Shown here: piece by piece, positions 1 to 8,030 of the stretch
Numbering within the stretch: position 1 is the stretch's first letter
How the letters are laid out: each line of letters starts with the position of its first letter
From: Paramacrobiotus metropolitanus
Lineage: Eukaryota; Tardigrada; Eutardigrada; Parachela; Macrobiotidae
DNA length: 22,852 nt
NCBI RefSeq assembly: GCF_019649055.1
Contig: NW_026570653.1
Coordinates: 1 to 22,852 of the forward strand
Reading direction: 5' to 3'
Program-made: the position numbers and the translations under genes
The notes under the pieces: generated by a model
The model's input: the letters and a program-made list of their open reading frames with translations, nothing else
The model's database searches: none
Told to the model about the DNA's origin: nothing

Positions 1-135
1 CATGCACGAAAACTTACACTTTCGCGCACTCCCAAACGCATATTTGATTCGGTTTATAATATTCTGTAGCCAGAAGATTTGTATACGCTGGCGTGGAAAC
101 CGTTTGTGCGCGCAACATCCGGCGTGGCCATAACA
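1..135 (+). repeat. Partial copy of a foldback repeat, cut by the window edge
   Basis: This stretch closely matches one arm of the inverted-repeat element at 16378-17035. Shared words include ATGCACGAAAACTT, GCCAGAAGATTTGTATAC and CCGTTTGTGCGCGCAACATC. It runs in the same direction as that element's left arm. The match fades after about position 135, so only part of an arm is present here; the outer end lies beyond the window. Confidence 0.75.
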
Positions 136-1345
136 CTGTCGCCTCCTTTGCAGAGGATGTTTTTTTGTGATTTTCCATGTATCTGTCCAATTAACAAACA
201 GCATAATTTGCGCAAAAAAAGATTTCAGAATACGAACTAAAAAGAATTGAAAATACGAAATGCATATTACGAGTATCTAGTTAGGTAAATTAGTGTTTAT
301 TGCTTGATAATTATGAAGTAGCTGACTTCTTAACAGTAGAAAATTAGTACACCGACAACCATAATTTACGTTTTTCGGTAACTACGTATTTACTGTGAGT
401 CTGTGATTACTGTACATAACTGCGGTCAGTTTTAAACTCATGAGTGTTTGGAAAAATTATCGGAAATATGAAATTTCTGTACGCTATTATAGTATTATCA
501 AAGGCATTCAAAGTGGACCTATTTAATATGAGGCAGCATTGATGCCTAACAATAAAATTTGTTGCATGGATAACATTTATAATAAGGATACAATTTAAAT
601 ATACAATTTGCTAGAAGATGGGATGGATGCTGTTGCCAGCAGTGCAACTGAAGGCACCGGGCAGCATTTAGATCAGAATCACCAGATGTATAGAACAATA
701 TTATGATACTGTATTGTGCACAATTTACAGTGAACTGCACATATATTGGCTGTAAACATATAGTTCGGACAGTACAAATTTAATACGAATTAAAATGTCG
801 CATTAATTGTAAGAATAAGGCATATTCTAGAATTTGGTTGTTAATTCGCTCAGAAATAGCCTATAAAAGATTTTCCATAAATCACGTAAGCAAGGTAAGT
901 AATTTACTGTACTTAGTTAATTTCTTTCGTGCAGTTTGCGCGGGGTTTACTAGTCAGAAAACAATACTAGAAGAGCACGTGTCACTTCGCTGCAGAACTT
1001 ACATGGGTTACTGTTAACGGTAAGTAACGGTTATTTTGCCACTTTCTTAAAAGGCGTTTCCTAGCCTCCTGTGCTTGTACATCCAGCCACTGCTCCAGTC
1101 AATATCGCGCGATGCGCTGTTACATATTTCAGAGTTCATGCAGTTTTTGAATTATTGTTTTTTTTATGGACAAGACCAGGGAGAGACCAGGGCTTGTGTG
1201 TTGTAAAATTTTATTATTAAAAATTTTGTTGTGTAAACTTTTATTGACGACAACCATTAATGCATTAAAGGTGCAAAACTTTAAAAAAAACTTCAGTTTA
1301 AATCTGGCCGGAAGTGCGCTTTCGGTCGATTTGGCGTCAAGTTGC
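136..1345. other. AT-rich DNA without a recognisable gene
   Basis: I see no credible coding region here. Possible signals are a TATA-like TATAAAA at about 863 and two strong 5' splice-site matches, CAAG|GTAAGTAA near 896 and AACG|GTAAGTAA near 1020. They could belong to short untranslated leader exons of the LRR gene downstream, but no joined reading frame supports this. Confidence 0.4.
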
Positions 1346-1492
1346 GCACACTAGTCCCAGTCCCAAATGGTCACAGTCCCGATCGCTCCCAGGCCCAGTC
1401 CGGCACAGTCACAGACGGTCACAGTCACAGAAGGTCCCAGTCACATAAACTCCCACTCCCACCCAGTCCCACCCAGTCACAGTCACAGTCTT
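1346..1492. repeat. Low-complexity CAGTC(C/A)CA tract
   Basis: The tract is built from imperfect short units such as CAGTCCCA, CAGTCACA and GGTCACAGT. It is strongly C-rich on this strand, unlike the AT-rich DNA on both sides. It looks like a degenerate microsatellite or minisatellite. Open frames across it are likely by-products of the repeat. Confidence 0.7.
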
Positions 1493-1863
1493 TAGCAATA
1501 CCCAGGGCAAAGTCGCTCGGACTGGTCAAAACGCATACGGTCTGAGTGTAGAGCGTGTGTAAGTGTATCTGAATCTGAATGTGAGTGGAAGAGCAGTCCA
1601 CATGTACTCCGTTTCCCTATTGTTATTGTATGCGATGGCGCACGTTTTGTTTCGCAAGTCTTTTTCAAGCAGCAGACCAACGACGTCTTTCTGTGCCAGA
1701 CGGCAGCGGCATTTGGAATGCAAACCTTGGCTGCTCTGCAGCGATTGAGAGCCGCCGCAATCCAGTTAATATCTGCCAACAGATTCCTTAGACGACTCGC
1801 ATTATACCGCCACCGTAACTCCGTTTCCTCCTTTCTTCCGCGGAGCCAATGACGCGCGATCAA
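1492..1863 (-). other. Unassigned open frame of 123 codons, probably not a gene
   Basis: The reverse strand is open for 123 codons from a TTG. The first half is arginine- and alanine-rich and could be helical (key residues WRYNASRLRNLLADINW). The second half runs into the low-complexity tract. A frame this long can arise by chance in a window of this size. I do not recognise a family and see no start Met or flanking splice sites that settle it. Confidence 0.15.
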
Positions 1864-2057
1864 TGTACTCGGCAGTTCACTAAAAATTGTCGTCCATTTT
1901 CCATGAACTCCTATTCCTACCTTTACCGGATAAACGGTTAGCCAAAAAAACGAAACCTTTGTGAAATCTTACTTACCAACTTTTCGCAATCTTAATTCAC
2001 CGTTTCATCCGCGTAGGGGAAGGCTGGACGAGCCACCACGATATCAACCCTACCTTA

Positions 2058-2849
2058 GTGATCGATCAAGTTACCCCAGTTGACTGCAGTTTGAACCATG
2101 GTCTACATCTGAACTGCAATGACAAGGTCACTGCCCAAGAGATCCGCCAATTGGCCGCTTCGCTATCGCTGCCACCGCCGCGGGCGGTTTTTGTAAACTT
2201 GACCGATGGCCCACTGGTGACCTTGGACAACCTATCACCCGTCCGCCAACACACTATCATCTTGAACCTATACTTTTGCGCATCGGCTCGCACCACGGGC
2301 AAATTGGTCGCGCTAGGCTTCCCGAACCTGTTGAATTTCGAACTGCACCATTGTCGCGCTATGGTTGTAAAGAAAACCGATTTCTGGTCATCCATCAAAC
2401 TCCGCATGATCCTTTTCGCTAATACAACTCTGCGCTCACTGGAGGAGAACACCTTCGCGGACTTGCCAGCTTTACGTCTCGTCTCCTTGGAAAAGGGCTT
2501 CAGCGAAATGGAAGTGTTTAGCAAAGATATCAGAAATTATCTACAAAAGCTACATTGCGGATGTGAATACGAGTGGTTCCGGCAGTGTTGGAGCAGAAAT
2601 CAGCTCCTGCGCAGTGCCGACCGGAAGCAGATATTCAACATTCCGACCAACTCATGGCACAACGATAACGTCACGAAAAGAGATATGTATTTACCAATTG
2701 ATTGTGCAGCGAATCCGTTTCCTGATGGTTCAGAGTTCATTGACTTCGCACAGGACGCTTTTTCCATTAACGAGAAATCGTGTAAGCATTTTTTTGCTCT
2801 TGAGAACTACGTTGTTAGTGAGGAGACATTAGGATATTATTCAACTTAA
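2058..2849 (+). CDS. LRR-domain extracellular protein, copy P1 (5' incomplete)
   Basis: The frame encodes a leucine-rich-repeat protein likely to be secreted or membrane-exposed. It begins with a Cys pair (residues 10 and 20) resembling an LRR N-terminal cap. At 114-147 there is an LRR-like stretch with L..L.......TFADLP.L. From 167 a C-terminal cap carries Cys167-x-Cys169, Cys216 and Cys242, the usual four-Cys LRRCT pattern. No in-frame Met exists up to the stop near 1962, and the frame is open from 1965, so the given start (GTG) is nominal and an upstream exon with a signal peptide is expected. Candidate acceptors end at 2016 (CGTAG) and 2058 (CCTTAG). The protein is collinear with the ORF at 10816-11406 from about residue 65 to the end. 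A good donor, CGT|GTAAGC at 2782, offers an alternative ending through the exon at 2910. Domain call is firm; function and partner are unknown. Confidence 0.75.
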   Translation: MIDQVTPVDCSLNHGLHLNCNDKVTAQEIRQLAASLSLPPPRAVFVNLTDGPLVTLDNLSPVRQHTIILNLYFCASARTTGKLVALGFPNLLNFELHHCRAMVVKKTDFWSSIKLRMILFANTTLRSLEENTFADLPALRLVSLEKGFSEMEVFSKDIRNYLQKLHCGCEYEWFRQCWSRNQLLRSADRKQIFNIPTNSWHNDNVTKRDMYLPIDCAANPFPDGSEFIDFAQDAFSINEKSCKHFFALENYVVSEETLGYYST

Positions 2850-2909
2850 AAATTTTCGAAAGGCAGACCTTCGCTCTAAATATTTCGCTGGGCAGATTTG
2901 GTTTTACAG

Positions 2910-3256
2910 ACGCAGAAAATGGGTGCCCGAGCGAAATGGACGATAAGCCATTTCCGGTATTCTCCACTGAACCAGCGACTGCCGTTGAATGTGGTTATCA
3001 GCAGATGGATTGGCGGTGCATCTCCTTGGTTACGTCTAAACAAATCGAGTGTCCGGAAGCTAACTCCACTGGCAAGCTTTTCGACGCATCCTACTGCCTC
3101 TCCGAACTGCGCAGTCAGTCGGTGGCTCTCGCCCGATTCCCGCCGCGTCCTCTGAGACTGTTCTCTCGCCCGATTCCCGCCGCGTCCTCTGAGACTGTTC
3201 TGGATGGACAACATCACGGCTGTTTCGAGCGATTTGGGTTTCGAGCGCGCGCGTAA
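2910..3256 (+). CDS. Probable alternative last exon of the LRR gene P1
   Basis: The frame is open from 2822 to the TAA at 3256. An acceptor, TTGGTTTTACAG, ends at 2909, and a donor, T|GTAAGC, lies at 2782. Joining them removes 128 nt and keeps this frame (codon TAC across the junction). The peptide has four spaced cysteines in its first 60 residues (NGCPSE, VECGYQ, DWRCIS, IECPE) plus SYC, like an extracellular domain. After that it crosses a 37-bp tandem duplication that shifts the frame and gives an arginine- and proline-rich tail, so the true 3' end may be different or damaged. It could also be a separate gene fragment. AATAAA signals follow at 3318 and 3349. Confidence 0.45.
3126..3199 (+). 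repeat. 37-bp perfect tandem duplication
   Basis: The 37 bases at 3126-3162 (CTCTCGCCCGATTCC to CTGAGACTGTT) are repeated exactly at 3163-3199. Thirty-seven is not a multiple of three, so within a coding exon the duplication shifts the downstream frame. The identity of the copies points to a recent event. Confidence 0.95.
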
Positions 3257-3317
3257 TCAGCTTGATTTAGAAAGGATTGTAAATTGTCATCCACTCCGTA
3301 GTCGCTATTCCAGATAA

Positions 3318-3354
3318 AATAAAAGTCCGTACGCTCTTATAGAATTGTAATAAA
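3318..3354 (+). promoter_or_regulatory. Two AATAAA polyadenylation-type signals
   Basis: AATAAA occurs at 3318-3323 and 3349-3354, about 60 and 95 bases after the stop at 3256. They are well placed to end the P1 transcript. The rest of 3257-3557 holds nothing else I can name. Confidence 0.4.
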
Positions 3355-3620
3355 GGCTGCGTACGTAACAGCCGCCTTGGGGATGCGATGCTTTCGAATT
3401 TCGATAATCCCAAGGCAGAGTGCAGACTACGAGTCTACGTCGTGTTTTTCCAATTTTGAATTTCTTCCCATTTTCTAATTCCTGGCTGCTTGCTTCTTCG
3501 TTCTAATTTTAAATAAGACTAAGATATCCGGATCGAAATCTGTACAATTTATCGAAGATGAATACGATGAATGTGGATGTGGTGTATCATCCGTGTGTGA
3601 CTGTGCTGGAGGATTTCCCT

Positions 3621-4262
3621 TTACGAAGCACGTGTAACGGTGAGGAGATGGCGGAGGACGCGCCAGTAGGTGTCGCGCGTGCGCCAGTACGCGTACATGT
3701 CCGTGGCCACCCGGCGCATCTCCGCCGGCGGCTCCGGCAGCGCGGCCTCCATGGCCGTCCGCATGGCGGTCAGAGTCGCGACAATGTCCTGGCCGCAGTC
3801 CAGACGCAGGAAGGGCACGGCCACCCGCAGCGGCGGCGCCGGGTCGCGGCTCTGGTAGGGCTCATCGGTCAAGGGGGTGAAGTCGGAGTGCCAGGAGGGC
3901 CGGCAGTGGTGGAAGGCTTGGACGGCGTCGTTCTGGACGTAATCAACCAGGATCAGCTGGCCGCTGCACATGTCCATCAGCGGTGACAGGTGGTGCAGGG
4001 GAAAGTAGAGCGGCGCATGGGCACTGGCCTTCCATTCACTGACCACCGCCCAGACGGTGGGCAGGTCGCCGGTTACGACGCAGCGGTGGCAGATGATACG
4101 CTGCAGTGCCGCGGCCGGTGCCGGTCGGAGCATTCTGACCAGCTGCCGAATGAGGGTCACGTCGCTGCTGCCCACACGCAGGCTGCGCTCGGCCAGACGG
4201 TGCTCGCCGGGCCGCCACCGGCTCAGCACCAGCGTCCGCACGTCACGGCTCAGCCCGTACAA
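3621..4262 (-). CDS. Unrecognised GC-rich gene, 5' end cut by an inverted-repeat element
   Basis: The reverse strand is open for 213 codons and is far richer in G+C than its surroundings, with strong preference for G or C at third positions. The product is rich in Leu, Arg and Ala. It has no membrane segment I can see. Notable parts are a Leu/Arg-rich first third with segments such as LVLSRW and LIRQLVRML, the ICHRCVV pair of cysteines, the phrase VPFLRLDCGQDI, and a C-terminal aromatic run YAYWRTRDTYWRVLRHLL. The nominal start is TTG at 4262, and the frame reaches a stop a few codons further inside the terminal repeat of the 4260-6081 element. The gene is therefore 5'-truncated there, or its acceptor lies in the repeat. 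No matching 5' part is visible on the far side of the element. I do not recognise the family; an F-box/LRR-like protein is only a guess. Confidence 0.55.
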   Translation of the reverse strand: MYGLSRDVRTLVLSRWRPGEHRLAERSLRVGSSDVTLIRQLVRMLRPAPAAALQRIICHRCVVTGDLPTVWAVVSEWKASAHAPLYFPLHHLSPLMDMCSGQLILVDYVQNDAVQAFHHCRPSWHSDFTPLTDEPYQSRDPAPPLRVAVPFLRLDCGQDIVATLTAMRTAMEAALPEPPAEMRRVATDMYAYWRTRDTYWRVLRHLLTVTRAS

Positions 4263-4377
4263 CGTTCTATGGGCACACCGGGCAACCTATCAGAAACTCT
4301 TACTGAATCAAACTGCTATATTTCTTATTAAGGTATACAGATAGTATACATAAGTGGGTATTGCTGAAACAATTATT

Positions 4378-4392
4378 GGTAGGCGGCCTACC
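4378..4392. repeat. Palindromic motif copy 1 (27-bp extended palindrome)
   Basis: GGTAGGCGGCCTACC has a six-base stem around the centre CGG. Here the flanks ATTATT and AATAAT extend the palindrome to 4372-4398. Confidence 0.9.
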
Positions 4393-4486
4393 AATAATGA
4401 TTCTCTAGACCGAGTGATTTTATTATTAACAACAACAAACGTGATTACTATTAGTAGTAGTATACACTTTTACTGGAACAATTTCC

Positions 4487-4501
4487 GGTAGGCGGCCTAC
4501 C
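4487..4501. repeat. Palindromic motif copy 2
   Basis: An exact GGTAGGCGGCCTACC core lies within the left terminal repeat. The flanks (TTTCC before, TTTCC after) do not pair with each other. Confidence 0.9.
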
Positions 4502-4626
4502 TTTCCTTTACTTATTACATAGACCGGTTGACGGCGTTGAGTTAAACAGTTTCATTTGTCGAGGAGGCCCGGAGATTCGATAAAAAAATCAGGTGTAATT
4601 TCATTATATAAAATCTACAAAGTACT

Positions 4627-4641
4627 GGTAGGCGGCCTACC
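4627..4641. repeat. Palindromic motif copy 3
   Basis: An exact core sits just inside the left terminal repeat. Flanks TACT and AGTA extend the pairing, giving TACTGG...CCAGTA. Confidence 0.9.
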
Positions 4642-4743
4642 AGTAACGCTGGATCTGTGACAACCACCAGCTCTGTCGCCCTGGCTCGGGATCACGGGAT
4701 CATACAACACATGTATGTCCGTTTCGCACTTTGATGAATATGA

Positions 4744-5010
4744 TTGGATGAAGATGTTTGGGAAGAGATGCAGAAGTTCCGTTCAGCTGTCTGCCGTATG
4801 TTCGCAGAGAACGAAATGGATTGTGTATTCATGGAAACCGCTACGCGTCTTAAGTCGCATCCGCATATGCAGATTGAATGCATTCCGCTGGATAAGGACA
4901 ACGGCAGCTTGGCTCCAATGTATTTCAAAAAGGCTATTCTCGAAGCGGAAGGAGAATGGACACAGAATAAGAAGCTGGTCGATCGGAACCGGATGCACCG
5001 ACCGGTCTAA
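4744..5010 (+). pseudogene. CWF19-like protein 2 fragment (CwfJ C-terminal domain 1)
   Basis: The frame is open for 88 codons and matches the middle of the first C-terminal CwfJ domain of CWF19L2-type proteins. Those proteins act with the spliceosome and in lariat turnover. Diagnostic stretches are LDEDVWEE at the start, the HMQIECIPL histidine/Glu-Cys motif near residue 50, MYFKKAILEAEGEW and NKKLVD. Family members continue after NKKLVD for a long conserved second domain. Here similarity stops at about 4983 and the frame ends with an unrelated RNRMHRPV. The 5' side also stops sharply: codons before TTG at 4744 include TGA. The piece thus lacks the rest of the domain and lies inside an inverted-repeat element. 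No stop or frameshift interrupts the matched part, so capture seems fairly recent. The symbol is left blank because only a fragment is present. Confidence 0.75.
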
Positions 5011-5250
5011 TCCGGCATCGTGAACGTGATGGAACGCCGCACTGCGCTCGGGAAGAATGTAAATCGGGATGGATCCCGTGGCGGTGAACTGAACATGTGT
5101 GTTGCTGCCAACAGGAGTGCCACTGGATGCAGACGATGTCCCGGTGCGTTTGTTGCAGTACTTGCAGAAAAACAATGCCGCAAACAATCCTAACAGGAGT
5201 GCTATGGCCATGACCAGCAAAGTTATATCTACCACGTTTACTGATGTCAT
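4783..5250 (-). CDS. Small single-pass membrane protein, fused to antisense CWF19-like sequence
   Basis: The reverse-strand ORF starts at an ATG (5248-5250). After nine polar residues comes a clear membrane helix at about 9-29 (LLVMAIALLLGLFAALFF). A basic, Cys-bearing border follows (CKYCNKR), then a Ser/Thr/Gly-rich tail. That arrangement suggests a type III membrane protein with a short outside end and a cytosolic tail; the border cysteines could be lipid-modified. From about residue 90 (PVPID, near 4981) the frame becomes the mere antisense of the CWF19-like fragment, so the genuine protein probably covers 4981-5250 and its original C-terminus is lost. I do not recognise the family. Its presence inside the inverted-repeat element suggests a second captured gene fragment. 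Expression is unproven. Confidence 0.45.
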   Translation of the reverse strand: MTSVNVVDITLLVMAIALLLGLFAALFFCKYCNKRTGTSSASSGTPVGSNTHVQFTATGSIPIYILPERSAAFHHVHDAGLDRSVHPVPIDQLLILCPFSFRFENSLFEIHWSQAAVVLIQRNAFNLHMRMRLKTRSGFHEYTIHFVLCEHTADS

Positions 5251-5841
5251 GTTATATGTTAATTACAACCGTAGCAAGACAGTCGAGGTGTCCTTCGTCG
5301 CTTAGCTTGAAAATTAAAATACCAATGGAACTATACACTGTATACGTCGTAGAAGTCGTTACACAGTTTTCATTATTTACCGATATGACCATAATTATAT
5401 AAAGCATCTTCAAGTATTTTAGCCAGTACGTTGAACTAATTTTGATAAGATATTTTTGTTCCAGAATTCCAGATTAGCTGCTGAACGCCTGAGCGAAATG
5501 ATTCAGTCATTTTACACCGCTGAATTAAGTCGAGCTAGACGGGTTTTCCCCGTGAGTCACTAACCACCTCGTCATCATTCACTGTTTAAATCCTCAAATA
5601 ATTTACTTCTTTCTTTACACACTAATTTAATCTAAATTGGAAACATACAGATACAGGTAGAGCGCACTTGTCAGAATACGCAAGAGATGTTCACATTTAA
5701 AAATATCTTCACCGTAATAATATCGCATTGGAAGTCAAAGCGTTTTATATAATTAAATTACACCTCATTTTTTATCGAATCTCCGGGCCTCCTCGACAGA
5801 TGAAACTGCCGTCAACTGGTCTATGTAATAAGTAAAGAAAA

Positions 5842-5856
5842 GGTTGGCCGCCTACC
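5842..5856. repeat. Palindromic motif copy 4, variant
   Basis: GGTTGGCCGCCTACC is the reverse complement of GGTAGGCGGCCAACC, one base off the core. It is the right-arm partner of copy 2. The same variant occurs at 8042 and 8082. Confidence 0.85.
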
Positions 5857-5948
5857 GGAAATTGTTCCAGTAAAAGTGTACTACTACTAATAGTAATCAC
5901 GTTTGTGGTTGTTAATAATAAAATCACTCGGTCTAGAGAATCATTATT

Positions 5949-5963
5949 GGTAGGCCGCCTACC
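5949..5963. repeat. Palindromic motif copy 5
   Basis: This is the reverse complement of copy 1 with the same ATTATT/AATAAT flanks, as expected for the right arm of the element. Confidence 0.9.
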
Positions 5964-6140
5964 AATAATTGTTTCAGCAATACCCACTTATGTATACTAT
6001 CTGTATACCTTAATAAGAAATATAGCAGTTTGATTCAGTAAGAGTTTCTGATAGGTTGCCCGGTGTGCCCATAGAACGTTTTAATAATTTAAAGGATGAA
6101 CTGCATCAACACTGAGCGCTACCGTAGGAAATGTACGGCA

Positions 6141-6144
<4 letters not shown>

Positions 6145-6171
<27 letters not shown>
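6145..6171. repeat. (TA)n microsatellite
   Basis: Thirteen TA units stand in an uninterrupted run, about 65 bases beyond the right end of the TIR element. Confidence 0.95.
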
Positions 6172-6182
6172 CAGTCGGAACG

Positions 6183-6699
6183 ATGAATTTGTGCTGTATT
6201 GTAAATAATAATGGCTTTTTTGTACATGTAGAACTACTTGTTACAGATGCTGTTTACTGCATTGCAGACACGAATCATGCACACTTTATAGTCGGCGTTG
6301 GCACAATTGGGACCGGAGACTCGTTTTTTCACGGCCATCAGTCATTTGAACTGATTTCAGCGGCAAATGCATGCAGTATAGTGCTCATCTTGTGTTCGAC
6401 AGATCCTCCGACATAAGTGATCCTGTTCCGGGTTGAAGTGTGTTTGGGGCAAATTCGCAGATGATTTTGTGTCTCCTCTGAGTATAAGCGATTTTTATTT
6501 TCACTTTGACATTGGTGAAAGATTTGGCGGTTGCATGATGATGTGGAGTGACAACGGAGTACTGCGTACGATTTTATATTATTTGGAAGAAAAAAATGTG
6601 GTAAAATTGAAATTAATCTTCCGTCTATGTACTGGCGGCATTCTATTATGTGATACTGAATTTACGATATTTTTTTCGCGATCAATAAAGGTCTCATAA
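6183..6699 (+). other. Two weak adjoining open frames, unassigned
   Basis: An ATG frame at 6183-6416 (77 residues) and a frame at 6433-6699 (88 residues, nominal TTG start) lie next to each other in different phases. The second has a hydrophobic, aromatic composition (SDFYFHFDIGERFGG) and ends beside an AATAAA at about 6684. I recognise no domain. They could be parts of one gene with a short intron, or chance frames in AT-rich DNA. Confidence 0.2.
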
Positions 6700-6929
6700 C
6701 GTCTGCATACACTTTTTCATCACCTTACAAAATCAGGGTTTGATTTCACGCAATACAAGGTTTGCTTGAATTAAAGTGTGCACTGTCCATTAATAATTAA
6801 AATGTTCATCAAGTAAAAGCAATAAAGGCGCTTAATCAAAGCAGGAAAAATTAACTAATGAATCGCGCTTGGCCCTTCGCGCCTTTACTCATTCTACGCA
6901 TAGAAAACCCCTGATGGGGCTGTCCGAAT

Positions 6930-7073
6930 TCACATAATATCACTTCCGGCCTGTACAAACTGGAACCGATAATACCTAACCGGAGCTGGATAATCCTGCC
7001 GTTCCGGTAGCCAACTAATGGAAAGCGCTTTTGGATTGGACACGGACATCGGATGCTCGCTGTATTTGCGCTT
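6930..7073 (-). pseudogene. Possible fibronectin type III domain fragment
   Basis: A 47-codon reverse-strand frame between two stops reads KRKYSEHP and then PKALSISWLPERQ, followed by PAPVRYYRFQF. The spacing of the Pro, the buried Trp (ISWLP) and the Tyr-Tyr-Arg strand is typical of strands B to C in FN3 domains of cell-surface proteins. Only about half a domain is present and no splice sites clearly frame it. The other two reverse frames are also partly open here, which weakens the case. If real, it is a decayed exon of an adhesion or receptor gene. Confidence 0.3.
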
Positions 7074-7303
7074 TCACCGGCAATTCAATGCTGGCCTCCA
7101 TCCCACCGATGTATTAGCCGCTAATGTGACCATGTAAGAACTCCGTGGTAGCAGTTTATGTACAGTGAAAGAATTTAATCCCGGAGACAAGAATACTGGT
7201 GCACTGTCGACAACTAATTCCTCTCGCCGGTATGAATCTCGATATACGTCTGTATATCACATGCATAAATTTACTGTTAATACACTTTGCTGATAATACT
7301 TGT

Positions 7304-7318
7304 GGTAGGCGGCCTACC
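7304..7318. repeat. Palindromic motif copy 6, outside the element
   Basis: An exact core with flanks TTGT and ACAA gives a 23-bp palindrome at 7300-7322. The flank sequence differs from the other copies but is again self-complementary. Confidence 0.9.
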
Positions 7319-7923
7319 ACAAAATTAATAAGACACTGCATGCGCTCTGTCATTATGATTACGGTCATGAAACGTATAGTCATTATGTACGGACTATACA
7401 TCGCCAGTTCTTAGACGGTTGTCGTTGATTATTCTACTGACGTCCTTTAGTGAGCCAACGGTATCTGTTCGTGCAGTGAATACTTATCATCGATTTACAT
7501 TGTTTAATTGGCAGAATTGTCTGGTGTTCTCTGCAATTTGAGTTACTATTTTATTTTGGCGTCAATGGTCAATATAGTATTCACGATTTCATGTACTCGT
7601 ATACGACGGACGATACGTAATCTGGCGGACCCGACTCTGTTCATTTACTAATAATTAGAATATTTGTTTTATTTGTAAAATTAAAATTTGCTACATCCTG
7701 CAATTTTTTTAGCAGGCCAGCTCCCAATAATGATCGGTGATTTGATGAGAATACATGTGTTGCACGTATCCAATAACAGTAAACCGTAAACAGTTATAAC
7801 ACCAAGATTAAACCATAATCAGTTATAATACCTTAGAACCTAAGAAACTACGAAAAAAATATTGTAATGGCAATGGCCGTCGATATGCAGCCGATCATTG
7901 ATAGTTGGGCAATGAATAAATCC

Positions 7924-7938
7924 AGTAGGCCGCCTACC
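7924..7938. repeat. Palindromic motif copy 7, variant
   Basis: AGTAGGCCGCCTACC is one base off the core, with pairing flanks TCC and GGA outside the changed base. It lies in AT-rich DNA between the TIR element and the 111-bp array. Confidence 0.8.
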
Positions 7939-8030
7939 GGAAACGATAAAAATATTCTGATTTGGGATCAATTTTTGTTGCATTATATATACAATATTAC
8001 AAGTTATATGACAACTTTATTATACATCAC

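Larger units (their letters stand above)
4260..4613 (+). repeat. Left terminal inverted repeat of the 4260-6081 element
   Basis: The arm pairs with 5742-6081. Similarity ends at TTATATAAAA near 4613. It contains the 15-bp palindromic motif at 4378-4392 and 4487-4501. Confidence 0.85.
4260..6081. mobile_element. 1.8-kb TIR element carrying host-like gene fragments
   Basis: Positions 4260-4613 and 5742-6081 are inverted copies of each other, nearly identical at the outer ends, starting AACGTTCTATGGGCACACC. The left arm has an extra 12 bases (GTTGAGTTAAAC) near 4535. TA lies directly outside both ends (4258-4259 and 6082-6083), as expected for a TA-target cut-and-paste element or a MITE. No transposase is encoded inside. 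The interior holds a CWF19L2-like fragment on + and a small membrane-protein ORF on -. Each arm also contains two copies of the motif GGTAGGCGGCCTACC or its variant. It could instead be two separate MITE copies in opposite directions around a host segment, but the shared outer ends and flanking TA favour one unit. 5251-5741 holds no recognisable gene. Confidence 0.75.
5742..6081 (-). repeat. Right terminal inverted repeat of the 4260-6081 element
   Basis: The arm is the reverse complement of 4260-4613 with a few substitutions and a 12-base deletion relative to it. It contains motif copies at 5842-5856 (variant GGTTGGCCGCCTACC) and 5949-5963. Confidence 0.85.
7074..8030. other. AT-rich spacer with motif copies only
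   Basis: Apart from the palindromic motif copies at 7304 and 7924 I find nothing I can name. The opposing ORFs at 7156-7414 are shadows across the motif. Confidence 0.5.

Noticed and set aside
2066-2524. 152-codon reverse ORF
   Set aside because: It is antisense to the LRR gene P1 and has no domain of its own.
3558-3986. 142-codon forward ORF
   Set aside because: It is an arginine/glycine/histidine-rich shadow of the GC-rich reverse-strand gene at 3621-4262.
7018-7137. 39-codon ATG ORF on the + strand
   Set aside because: Short, without domain, and antisense to the possible FN3 fragment.
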